From positions 1 through 64,000 of the forward strand of contig OMWI01000003.1 of assembly GCA_900314715.1 (NCBI GenBank): a DNA stretch of 64,000 bases. Reading direction: 5' to 3'. The stretch is from an uncultured Prevotellaceae bacterium. Lineage in GTDB: Bacteria > Bacteroidota > Bacteroidia > Bacteroidales > Bacteroidaceae. This document shows positions 25,237 to 35,857 of the stretch, piece after piece (the first letter of the stretch is position 1; each line of letters opens with the position of its first letter). The notes beneath the pieces were generated by a model. The model was not told where the DNA came from. It made no database searches and saw only the letters and a list, made by a program, of their open reading frames with translations. The translations under genes and the position numbers were made by a program.

Positions 25237-28065
25237 TCATTCAAACCAAAGTAAAGCTGAGATAGTTCTTAAACCTTTTGCCCAATAGGGTTGTGCAGAG
25301 GGACCATTAAGGTCGGTGGTATTTACCTTGTTACGTACGGCAGGTATTACATCCAACAGAGAGATACCCGTCTGAGGCAGTTCGTAGAGTATATGGTCAC
25401 GTCCATCTCGTGGTTGATAAACGCCAACGAATATGGAGCTGCTTGTTCTAGGTAACGTAGGTTTAATGCCAATCTTTCCCTCTGTGGTTTCAATCTGCAT
25501 CCATTTCACATTGGCAAAGTAACCTTTAAATTCAGGATATTCAAACGTTTCACCAGGAACGGGGTCGTTATAGTCGGTTTGCCAAAAACCATATTGCGGA
25601 CCTTCCATGCGGTTTTGCCACACGCGATAGGGACCTCTTCCTACCCATTGCTTCGACTTTACCTTGTCCTCTGGATAATCGAAAGCAATGCCCATCAAGT
25701 CAACCACACCATTGAATTGGCTATATGTAGTCATTAAAACGGAACCATCTTCTTGGAATGTCCATGAAGTGGAAAACAAACTACCGTGCTGATATCTTGC
25801 CGTCAATTTTCCGTTTTCAAATATGAACTCTTTAAAACGTCCTTGGTCAGCATATTCGGTGTATTGTGTCTTCTTTTGGAAAGCCTCTTTATCATCGTGA
25901 TTATAAAATCCGTCTTGAGAACGGTCACTCCTTTTGGCGGCAATGAAACGAGGACCATTACCGAAAGATAGGGTTCTACCGTTTACTTTCACACTTTCTA
26001 ATTGTCCGTCTTTCTTAGAGAATGAATAGACATGTTGTCCGTTCGTGACGATGAATAGGTTATCCGTTTCAGTTGCGGAGGGAGTAGAAGCTTGGTGATA
26101 TAGAGGTTGGGCGTTTTTCACTCTTTTACTCCAAGTGAAGATTTCTTCTCCGTGTGGGTCTGTTGCTGTTATTCGCAATACATCTCCTTCGCCTTTAGGT
26201 TTGTTAATCCAATTGCTTTCTCTTGGCTTGATGTCGGGTGAAGGTATAGTCCCTTGGCTAACGATGCTTTCCTTCGATTCACCCATAGAGGGCATGTTGA
26301 GATATTGATAGGTGAAATGGCAGTCTTTGAGATTGGTAAAATCATAGCAATTCTTGACTTCAATCACATTGTCTCCCAAACCTATTTGAATAGGACTCCA
26401 TACTTCCTTAATCGTATAGTAACTTCCTTCTTTCTCCCCATGAGGTCCAATAATACCATCTGCACCAAAGTTGCCTACGCAATCAAGTATCCCGTTTTGG
26501 TCGGTACGCACAACCGCTTGATCCATCAAGTCCCAAAGGAATCCTCCTGCACAACGGGGATTCGACATCATCAATTCCCAATAGTCTTTCAATCCTGCCC
26601 CATGACCTCCGTCGTAAAGACCATGTAAGAATTCCGTAGGCATGAAGATTTCCTTCTGTCGCATATATTCTGCCGTCTCTCCCCATGAACGATAGTGCTT
26701 TGTCTCAAAGCCGTTTCTATTTGCCCATGGATAGAGTACCACGCGTTTTTGTGGGTCGAATTTCGTAAAGAATGGTTCTAATTCATAATTGAATCCTCCT
26801 TCGTTGCCGTTGCTCCAGAAGATGATGGATGGATGGTTCACGTCGCGCGTCACCATTTCCTCCACCAACTGACTACCCACGATGGTCTCATGTGCCCAAT
26901 GCCAACCAGGTAATTCACATTCCACGTATAATCCCAAGGAGTCGCAAGCATCCAAAAACTCTGGGTCTGCTGGATAATGACTCAATCGCACGGCATTCAT
27001 GTTCATGCTCTTGATAAGCTTTACGTCTTCGATGTTCTTGGCTTTCGATAACGTACGACCGCTTTCAGGACGGAAAGAATGACGGTTTACGCCTTTGAAT
27101 ATCACTTTTTGTCCGTTGATGAATACGCCATCACCATTCCCTCCTTCATAACTGTGTCGGTATTCGATGGTGCGAAAACCGAACTTCTGTCGCTCTACAT
27201 GCAACGTTTTTCCTTGTGGGTCTTTTAAGGTGAATGTGGCTGTATAGAGGTTGGGTTGTTCTGCGTTCCATAGCTTGGGGTTCTTCACGTTGAAATCCAC
27301 CTTAGCATGGTCGCTGGAGATAGGGAAAGGTTGGCTCGTAGCTACTTTCTTTCCTTGCGTGTCGATGATATCGACACAAACTGAACATCCTGCCTTGGCG
27401 CGATTGAGGAATACGTCTGCTATGAATCGCCCGTTCATTTGGGCATCAATGGCTACTCGTTGGATATTCTCAATGGGTTTGGAGATGATGTAAACGGGGC
27501 GCCAGATACCACCGAAATTCCAATAGTCGGCACGGCGTTCTGCCATGTTCACTTGTGAGTTGGCACTTTCTTTTGCCACTTCCACCTCCAGTCTATTCTT
27601 CTTCGTGCCCGTAAAGATACGGTCAGAAACGTCGATGGTGTATCTCGTATATCCTCCCTGATGCAATCCATTACCTGCTTTTCTGCCGTTTATAGTAGCC
27701 TTGAGGTCAGTAAAGGCGGCTTCAAAAACGAGGAAGATTTGCCTTCCTGCCCATTCCTTGGGTAATGTAAACTCGTATTTGTATAATCCCTTCTCGTCGG
27801 CGATTCCCTCGGGATTTGCCTTGCCATAGAAACGCATACCATATTGGTACGTGCCGAAGCCTTGCAACTCCCAACAAGAGGGTACGCCTATCTTTGTCCA
27901 TTTCCCAGAATTGCGCCCATCGGTGCAAAAGAAGTCCCATTCCACCATGTCGTCGCATCCCGTTCCACTCAAATATTGCCTATGCGTTTGCGTATCAATA
28001 ACCTGTGCATGTAATCCAAGCCAACAGACGAGGGTAAGGGCGATAGATAATACTTCCTTTTTCAT
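25237..28065 (-). CDS. Secreted GH2 beta-galactosidase-type enzyme
   Basis: ATG at 28065 is chosen because it directly begins a signal peptide (MKKEVLSIALTLVCWLGLHA); an upstream in-frame ATG at 28107 would only add 14 polar residues. The 942-residue protein has the GH2 order: jelly-roll sugar-binding domain (WAGRQIFLVFEAAFTDLKAT), immunoglobulin-like domain, then TIM barrel (GVNRHSFRPESGRT). The acid/base glutamate lies in IIFWSNGNEGG and the nucleophile in MPTEFLHGLYDGG. A C-terminal sandwich resembling that of beta-galactosidases follows. It heads the operon running to GH78. Beta-galactosidase activity is likely, but GH2 also covers glucuronidases and arabinosidases. Confidence 0.88.
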   Translation of the reverse strand: MKKEVLSIALTLVCWLGLHAQVIDTQTHRQYLSGTGCDDMVEWDFFCTDGRNSGKWTKIGVPSCWELQGFGTYQYGMRFYGKANPEGIADEKGLYKYEFTLPKEWAGRQIFLVFEAAFTDLKATINGRKAGNGLHQGGYTRYTIDVSDRIFTGTKKNRLEVEVAKESANSQVNMAERRADYWNFGGIWRPVYIISKPIENIQRVAIDAQMNGRFIADVFLNRAKAGCSVCVDIIDTQGKKVATSQPFPISSDHAKVDFNVKNPKLWNAEQPNLYTATFTLKDPQGKTLHVERQKFGFRTIEYRHSYEGGNGDGVFINGQKVIFKGVNRHSFRPESGRTLSKAKNIEDVKLIKSMNMNAVRLSHYPADPEFLDACDSLGLYVECELPGWHWAHETIVGSQLVEEMVTRDVNHPSIIFWSNGNEGGFNYELEPFFTKFDPQKRVVLYPWANRNGFETKHYRSWGETAEYMRQKEIFMPTEFLHGLYDGGHGAGLKDYWELMMSNPRCAGGFLWDLMDQAVVRTDQNGILDCVGNFGADGIIGPHGEKEGSYYTIKEVWSPIQIGLGDNVIEVKNCYDFTNLKDCHFTYQYLNMPSMGESKESIVSQGTIPSPDIKPRESNWINKPKGEGDVLRITATDPHGEEIFTWSKRVKNAQPLYHQASTPSATETDNLFIVTNGQHVYSFSKKDGQLESVKVNGRTLSFGNGPRFIAAKRSDRSQDGFYNHDDKEAFQKKTQYTEYADQGRFKEFIFENGKLTARYQHGSLFSTSWTFQEDGSVLMTTYSQFNGVVDLMGIAFDYPEDKVKSKQWVGRGPYRVWQNRMEGPQYGFWQTDYNDPVPGETFEYPEFKGYFANVKWMQIETTEGKIGIKPTLPRTSSSIFVGVYQPRDGRDHILYELPQTGISLLDVIPAVRNKVNTTDLNGPSAQPYWAKGLRTISALLWFE

Positions 28066-28242
28066 GATATACGTTTTGATATGTAAATAGGGGCGAGCTG
28101 TTTTCACCTCTCACCGCTTTTTATTAGTTCTTTATGATATAGACTCGTTTTTTCTTTTATTGTAATCATTCATTTCATGAAAAGTGAATGAAGTAGTTAT
28201 CTTTTTAGATAATATGTTCATACCTGCTTAGGGCTAAAAAAA

Positions 28243-28282
28243 GAAGAATGAAGAATTGGCAATTCATAATTCTTCATTCTTC
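28243..28282 (-). terminator. Terminator built from ATGAAGA-type repeat
   Basis: A perfect 15-bp stem (28243-28257 with 28268-28282) made of GAAGAAT-like units is followed on the minus strand by seven T (28236-28242). It lies about 40 bp past the stop of the 249-residue protein gene and has every property of a rho-independent terminator. Confidence 0.8.
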
Positions 28283-28321
28283 ATTTCCCATTTCCCTACG
28301 GCGAGGGAAAACCATCGATGA

Positions 28322-29071
28322 TTAGAAGCAAATTCTTTCAGTCATCATAATGTAGCCAACGCGACGTTTCACACCTTTCTGTCCTACATAATCCTCATCG
28401 AGGAAGTTGTGCAATGGCATGGAGAATTGAAGAGTCATAAGGTGATTGTCCTTGTCCTTGAAAAGCGTTGCAGCGATATCAAAGCCAAAACCGCCCTTCA
28501 ACCTCTTCTTGTTCGTGTCTGCAAAAGATCCGCCAGAACCAGTTACTACATCGTAAAATGCTCCAATTTCCACACGGTTTTTCTCAGAACCGAATACGAT
28601 TCCTGCACGTGGTTGGAAATAGAATCCGCGTAAATTCTGGTCAATTTCCTTGAATACGATTTCTTGGCTCTTGAAGAATGCACCGGCATAGCAACCTATT
28701 GCAGCAGGTTTGTACGATGCGTCAAGACCAATGGCATAGTCGCCAATGTGCTTGAAAGGATTGCTGAAAGCATGATGGTAAGGACCATAGATGTTGGGCA
28801 TGACTACGCCGTCAAATCCCTTCTTCTGCAAACCGACGGGGAAAACGAGGTCTGTACTTGGGATGATGCGGTCTACCCATTTCTTGCCCTCAGAATCATC
28901 GTCATCAAAGGCAAAAGACATGAGCAATTCCTTTGCTACACTTTCCAAACTACTGGTAAAATAGTTGGTTGTCCAAGCTCGTGTGTTCAATGTCCATTTA
29001 CTGTCTTCTTGTGCAGCAACATTGGCTGTTGACAAGATTGTCACGATGGTGAGTAATAAAAGTTTCTTCAT
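28322..29071 (-). CDS. Small secreted or outer-membrane protein, unknown function
   Basis: This protein of 249 residues has a clear signal peptide (MKKLLLLTIVTILSTANVAA). The rest alternates polar and hydrophobic residues with aromatic ends (GFYFQPRAGIVFG, VEIGAFYDVVTG, GGFGFDIAATLF, HLMTLQFSMPL) and ends in phenylalanine, like small outer-membrane beta-barrels. I do not recognise a named family. It has its own near-consensus promoter at 29174-29205 and its own terminator at 28243-28282, so it is a monocistronic unit embedded in the PUL rather than part of the enzyme operons. A link to glycan use is not shown. Confidence 0.75.
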   Translation of the reverse strand: MKKLLLLTIVTILSTANVAAQEDSKWTLNTRAWTTNYFTSSLESVAKELLMSFAFDDDDSEGKKWVDRIIPSTDLVFPVGLQKKGFDGVVMPNIYGPYHHAFSNPFKHIGDYAIGLDASYKPAAIGCYAGAFFKSQEIVFKEIDQNLRGFYFQPRAGIVFGSEKNRVEIGAFYDVVTGSGGSFADTNKKRLKGGFGFDIAATLFKDKDNHLMTLQFSMPLHNFLDEDYVGQKGVKRRVGYIMMTERICF

Positions 29072-29173
29072 CTTCTTATTTGTTTAAATGATTGATTGAT
29101 AATTGCTTCGAATTGTTGTTGATTTGTTAGAACAAAAAATCTATTAATGAACATTATGTTTCCATAACGAATG

Positions 29174-29205
29174 CAAAGATACATGTTTTATTCGTTTTGT
29201 GCAAA
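29174..29205 (-). promoter_or_regulatory. Near-consensus Bacteroidota promoter
   Basis: On the minus strand TTTG (29202-29205), a 20-bp spacer and TATCTTTG (29174-29181) match the Bacteroidota housekeeping consensus. It leaves a leader of about 95 nt before the ATG at 29071. Confidence 0.8.
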
Positions 29206-29327
29206 AATAATGTCACTTTTTTCAGTTTCTCCCGTTTCCTCTATCAAGCTGTCTGATTATTTTTGTAATCTTCCCAAAAAGCAACGACGCAAATCATGAA
29301 ATAGCTCATATAAAGACCGAAAAGATA

Positions 29328-29551
29328 CATGAAGGGGACAGGGGGACAAGGGGACAGCATTTTTTTTGCTATACCCACCCTTCTACAGTCTCACTTTGTG
29401 TTATTCATTCATATATGAGAAACAGTTTTTATCTCTTCTTATATTCTTTATTTCAAAGAGTAATGATGTGTTAATATATACTCCTTATACAATAAAAAGG
29501 GGGAGGGGAGACAAAAAAAGCTTGTCCCCTTGTCCCCCTGTCCCCTTCATG
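29328..29551. repeat. 29-bp perfect inverted repeat of GGGGACA units
   Basis: The arms 29328-29356 and 29523-29551 are perfect inverted copies, each containing three 8-bp GGGGACAN units. They are separated by 166 bp of AT-rich DNA. The G-tracts on one strand could also form non-B structures. No gene lies between the arms. Confidence 0.85.
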
Positions 29552-29588
29552 AGAAGAAAGTTTTCACTTTCATACTTCTCTTCTAAAC

Positions 29589-29720
29589 AAATGATAGCTT
29601 TAGACAATGTAAACAATAGCTTTAGATACTATAAACCATAGCTCTGTATGTTATAAACAATAGGTCTGTATGTTATAAACCATTGAGATGTAGGATGGAA
29701 ACGAATGGTTTGTAGGTTCA
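29589..29720. repeat. 22-bp repeat array B, six units
   Basis: Six contiguous 22-bp units start at 29589, 29611, 29633, 29655, 29677 and 29699. Each begins AAA plus C or T. The following part varies (AAACAATAGCTTTAG, AAACCATAGCTCTGT, AAACGAATGGTTTGT). The array is exactly 132 bp, like arrays A and D, and ends 114 bp before the ATG of the dockerin protein. Confidence 0.9.
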
Positions 29721-29789
29721 TTATTACAAAGACGGTGAGTCTATATGAAAAATATTCACATTTGCTTTCCTGCTTTATATATTTTTTTG

Positions 29790-29797
29790 TATTTTTG
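29790..29797 (+). promoter_or_regulatory. -7 promoter box for dockerin/FISUMP protein
   Basis: TATTTTTG matches TAnnTTTG and lies 37 bp before the ATG at 29835. Confidence 0.55.
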
Positions 29798-29834
29798 TGG
29801 CATAATTGTTTAACTAATTATATTTGCAAAAATC

Positions 29835-30548
29835 ATGAAGAAAATCAGTTTGTTAGTTGCGTTCCTGTGGTTGGGAATCATGGGCGCAAGTGCACAACCA
29901 AAAGACAATTGTGACGTGAATGGTGATGGCGTAGTGAATATCTTGGATGTAATTTACGTGGTGGATCATGTTCTTGGAAATCATGAGCCTCAGGCGGTTG
30001 ATCTCGGTTTGCCTTCTATGACGAAGTGGGCTTCATTCAACGTGGGTGCCAGCAAGCCTGAAGAATATGGCGATTTTTACGCTTGGGGTGAAATGGAGGT
30101 GAAAGATGAGTATAACCAAAGTACCTACAAGTATTACCAAAATGGTTCGTATGTGAACATCGGCTCTGACATCTGCAACACGGATTACGACATGGCTCAC
30201 GTGAAGTGGGGCGGCAAATGGCGTATGCCCACCATGTATGATGTATGGGAGTTGATTAGCGAATGCATCACTGAATGGACGACGCTCAATGGTGTAAAAG
30301 GTATGAAGTTCACCAGTAAACATAACGGAAACAGCATCTTTCTTCCATGTTCGGGCGAAATCATGAATATTTACAACAGCGCCAAAGGGGTCGATGGTTA
30401 CATTTGGACGTCAACGGCAAATAATCGTGACGGTTACGCCTACAGCCTCTACTTCGGCTCGACCTCAGCAAACCCAAAGATTGTCACCTGCGAGCCAAAC
30501 TACAGTTACGTGGGAATTCCCGTTCGCCCCGTGATGAAAGAGTGGTGA
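29835..30548 (+). CDS. Secreted protein with dockerin-like segment and FISUMP-type domain
   Basis: This protein of 237 residues has a signal peptide (MKKISLLVAFLWLGIMGASA), one dockerin-like calcium loop (DVNGDGVVNILDVI) near residues 27-45, then a domain of the Fibrobacter succinogenes major paralogous type: VDLGLPSMTKWASFNVGAS, GDFYAWGE, WGGKWRMPT, IWTSTAN and a final VGIPVRPV. This domain is widespread in secreted Bacteroidota proteins, often as a surface module of unknown binding role. The dockerin loop is single, so docking to a cohesin is uncertain. It is on the plus strand inside the accessory pocket, with 22-bp arrays on both sides. Confidence 0.8.
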   Translation: MKKISLLVAFLWLGIMGASAQPKDNCDVNGDGVVNILDVIYVVDHVLGNHEPQAVDLGLPSMTKWASFNVGASKPEEYGDFYAWGEMEVKDEYNQSTYKYYQNGSYVNIGSDICNTDYDMAHVKWGGKWRMPTMYDVWELISECITEWTTLNGVKGMKFTSKHNGNSIFLPCSGEIMNIYNSAKGVDGYIWTSTANNRDGYAYSLYFGSTSANPKIVTCEPNYSYVGIPVRPVMKEW

Positions 30549-30564
30549 ACGAAAGTTAGAGAGT

Positions 30565-30689
30565 TAGAAGCAAGAGATTAGTTTTTAGTGGTGAGGTTTT
30601 TTAGTGGTGAGAAGTGAGAGGTGAGAGATGTGTCCTCCAGTTTCAAGGCAAATCTAATGCTTCTTGCTTCTACCTTCTACCTTCTACCT
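30565..30689. repeat. Composite heptamer repeat after dockerin gene
   Basis: TAGAAGCAAGA (30565-30575) pairs with TCTTGCTTCTA (30662-30672). Between them are three GGTGAGA-type units (30606-30626) and a GTGTCCTCC core shared, inverted, with 4180-4195. The right end is one TCTTGCT plus three TCTACCT units (30662-30689). Confidence 0.7.
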
Positions 30690-30816
30690 CTGATTCCTAA
30701 TGGCTCAATAGATTATTCAAAAGGAAGAATATACAAACTCTTTATTTGCATTAGATAGAAGTCGTAGACAGCAGATGATAGTAGCCAACCATGCAATTCT
30801 CCCCATGAGGAACTAC

Positions 30817-30948
30817 AAAATGGCTGTTTACATAATGATTATAGCCGTCAATCAGGTTGGAAATCATTGCTTTATATGCTACAATCCATTGATTTATGCG
30901 CTACAGACGAATGGTTTATGGATAACAAAGCTATGGTTTATGCATTCA
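30817..30948. repeat. 22-bp repeat array C, six units
   Basis: Units start at 30817, 30839, 30861, 30883, 30905 and 30927. Five keep the pattern of A-rich start plus TTTA or TTTR near position 11 (AAAATGGCTGTTTA, AAATCATTGCTTTA, AATCCATTGATTTA). The unit at 30839 is degenerate. Weaker periodicity may continue to the left. It lies downstream of the dockerin protein gene. Confidence 0.8.
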
Positions 30949-30989
30949 GTTGACAGTTTTCTGTAAATCATGAAATTTGTTGTTTTCTC

Positions 30990-31331
30990 GAAGACCTCCC
31001 GTGTTTATAGTTAAACATCTCATTGTCAATATGTTGTATATTTCAAGACCTCACCTAAGACCTCCCGTAAGACCTCCCATAGACCTCCCGTAAGACCTCA
31101 TGCTGGTGCTTGTGTAAGTTCGCAAAAAGATGTTCGATGAAGCAATACTCAGATGCACTTGAAATGATCGATCGGAAAGATAATCAATCGAGAATCAGGT
31201 CTGCAAAACGGGAGGTGTTAGGTGAGGTCTATGGGAGGTCTTACGGGAGGTCTTACGGGAGGTCTTTTAAACTTTTCCATTTTACAACTCCTTAATACTT
31301 AGTAATTTATGGAAAACGACGGGAGGTCTTG
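30990..31331. repeat. Nested palindrome of GACCTCCCGTAA units
   Basis: Single units AAGACCTCCCGT at about 30991-31002 and, inverted, 31319-31330 bracket two inner inverted arrays: 31047-31099 (five units) and about 31208-31266 (five units). All are centred near 31157. The arms share a long complementary core (AAGACCTCCCGTAAGACC continuing through CATAGACCTC). The inner loop is about 110 bp and non-coding. It resembles a non-autonomous palindromic element. Its right end supplies the last codons of the truncated HigA-like gene. Confidence 0.8.
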
Positions 31332-31594
31332 GCGAAAAACAAGAAAAAGGCAAATTTGAAGATAGAAAGATTACAAATCCCCATGTAATTTCGCTTGGGT
31401 CGAGCCTTTTCCAGAGCAATAGCAACACTGAGCGACACGGAACGTTTCCTGTTGATGGTTTCGCTGAGCACGGAGGGCTTGATGCCTGTCTCTATGGCAA
31501 GTTGTTTCTGCGTCATTCCGCGTTCTTTCAGTTCATCCTTAATCATTTCGCCTGGATGTGTGGCAACGAATGGGGTATGTGCTTTCTTATTCAT
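31307..31594 (-). CDS. Truncated HigA-family XRE antitoxin-like protein
   Basis: From ATG at 31594 the protein has 95 residues; a TTG at 31651 would extend it by 19. VATHPGEMIKDELKERGMT followed by QKQLAIETGIKPSVLSETI and NRKRSVSLSVAIALEKA is the HigA-type helix-turn-helix DNA-binding domain of toxin-antitoxin systems. After LEKA, family members continue with an LGI..WM-like tail. Here the sequence turns into RPKRNYMGICNLSIF and a phenylalanine-rich end, and the last codons come from the GACCTCCC repeat. No HigB toxin gene is next to it. It follows the orphan 285-residue gene on the same strand by 123 bp. It may be decayed, or a stand-alone repressor. Confidence 0.65.
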   Translation of the reverse strand: MNKKAHTPFVATHPGEMIKDELKERGMTQKQLAIETGIKPSVLSETINRKRSVSLSVAIALEKARPKRNYMGICNLSIFKFAFFLFFAKTSRRFP

Positions 31595-31703
31595 AGCGCT
31601 TGGGATTTCTGATGCGACTGAAGTTTGTTTTTGACCACCATTTTCTCGCAAAAAGATGGTAAACAGTGATGAAATGTTTTCCCGAAGGAGGGCTTATTGA
31701 TAA

Positions 31704-32593
31704 AGATAAATTGGAATTTATTGGTATTTCTGTTCTTCAATGAAGATAGGTATTTCTCCTAAATCACCAATCTCTTTCGGAAGAACAAACATATTTCTAG
31801 GACTTGCGTACTTCCTGAAATGTTCTTTGATATCATTAATACCTATTTCTTCCAACCTCATATTAGTATTGAATCCAATCGGCTCAATATGGCATAACTT
31901 CCATTCTGGTAAAGAGAAATTCCCCAATGGTTTTGTATATTTTCCTTTTTCTCTTACTTGCGCTGTTTGCATAAAAACCATTGGTATTTTATTCTGAATG
32001 AGCATATCCCTCAATTGGGACAGAGAATAAATTTCTCTTCTTAAAACTCTACCAAAAATCCAAATAGCGAATGTGTTATCTGAAATTATTATTTCTCGAC
32101 CACTGGGATGGCGAAAAGCCTGGCCTTTCTTACTCGTATCCTTTCGAACTATTAAAGGCATTCTTTCATCTTTAATCCATGTTTCAATTATTCCTTCCCA
32201 ATGATTCATTATTTCTTCATCAATATGAGGATTATGTTCTGATTTATGCCACAGTAAACCAATCTCTTTTATCTTTTCTCGAATTTCGTCACCAATCAAA
32301 TCCATATATAGTCTTTTATCCTCTCTTTGATGAGTAGAAATCGATTCAGTTAAAAACTGCATTGCTCGCTGTGGCGGATATTTGCAATGATAAATTCTTC
32401 CCTCTTGATAACTTTTTGTTTTAGGTACGTTTGGAAATACTCTATAGAAGTCAGCTTTTGTCATGCGAAAACTACCATCCGGAGTATGTATAATAAAAGC
32501 ATCGTTATCATCCAAGGATTCAATCACATCTGCCTTGAAGCACAATCTGCTAAAAGTATATTCAATAGTCTTCATGTAAATTCCAATTTATCT
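31704..32593. repeat. 17-bp perfect inverted repeats bracketing an orphan gene
   Basis: AGATAAATTGGAATTTA at 31704-31720 is repeated as its exact reverse complement at 32577-32593. The left copy includes the stop codon of the 285-residue gene, and the right copy begins one base beyond its start codon. The two copies therefore frame the gene almost exactly. No target-site duplication is evident. Confidence 0.85.
31718..32575 (-). CDS. Orphan 285-residue protein, possible nuclease- or DNA-related
   Basis: No family is assigned with confidence. The protein is soluble and has no signal peptide. The N-terminal part (TPDGSFRMTKADFYRVFPNV, then a short linker and GRIYHCKYPPQRAMQFL) looks like a compact small domain. 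The C-terminal part has WKLCHIEPIG and HFRKYASPRNMFVLPKEIGDLGE, where the histidine and SP-N-MF pattern remind me of nuclease-like proteins near restriction systems; this is memory-based and weak. A possible -7 box (TACTTTTG, 32609-32616 on the minus strand) lies upstream. Exact framing by 17-bp inverted repeats and a following HTH gene suggest a mobile or defence-type cassette. A carbohydrate role is unlikely. Confidence 0.6.
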   Translation of the reverse strand: MKTIEYTFSRLCFKADVIESLDDNDAFIIHTPDGSFRMTKADFYRVFPNVPKTKSYQEGRIYHCKYPPQRAMQFLTESISTHQREDKRLYMDLIGDEIREKIKEIGLLWHKSEHNPHIDEEIMNHWEGIIETWIKDERMPLIVRKDTSKKGQAFRHPSGREIIISDNTFAIWIFGRVLRREIYSLSQLRDMLIQNKIPMVFMQTAQVREKGKYTKPLGNFSLPEWKLCHIEPIGFNTNMRLEEIGINDIKEHFRKYASPRNMFVLPKEIGDLGEIPIFIEEQKYQ

Positions 32594-32608
32594 GTCTATT
32601 TATGTTTG

Positions 32609-32616
32609 CAAAAGTA
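32609..32616 (-). promoter_or_regulatory. Possible -7 box for the orphan 285-residue gene
   Basis: TACTTTTG on the minus strand fits TAnnTTTG and lies 34 bp before the ATG at 32575, just outside the 17-bp inverted repeat. No -33 box at normal distance was found. Confidence 0.4.
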
Positions 32617-32719
32617 GAAATAAGACACAAATCAAGCGAATCTTTGGGGATAAATAAAGTTAAGACCTGCTTTTCTGCTTATACTCATAATTTTGATTTA
32701 GCAATAAACGTGTTTTGCA

Positions 32720-35857
<3,138 letters not shown>

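Larger units (their letters stand above)
29072..29834. other. Intergenic region with promoters and two repeat systems
   Basis: This 760-bp gap lies between divergent genes. It holds the promoter of the 249-residue protein (29174-29205), a pair of G-rich 29-bp inverted repeats (29328-29356 and 29523-29551), 22-bp array B (29589-29720), and a promoter box for the dockerin protein (29790-29797). I see no coding sequence. Confidence 0.7.
30549..31306. other. Intergenic repeat-rich region
   Basis: This 758-bp gap contains heptamer arrays (30606-30689), 22-bp array C (30817-30948) and most of the nested 12-bp palindrome (30990-31331). Short open frames inside it are made of repeat units and are not credible genes. 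Confidence 0.7.

Noticed and set aside
28066-28107. Upstream ATG of the GH2 gene
   Set aside because: It would place 14 polar residues before a complete signal peptide.
29357-29522. Insertion sequence between G-rich inverted repeats
   Set aside because: The 166-bp centre has no coding capacity for a transposase and no target duplication was seen, so it is listed only as a repeat.
31110-31295. Short plus-strand open frame with YGRSYGRSYGRS repeats
   Set aside because: The repeated peptide is a direct reading of the GACCTCCC palindrome units; there is no ribosome site or family resemblance.
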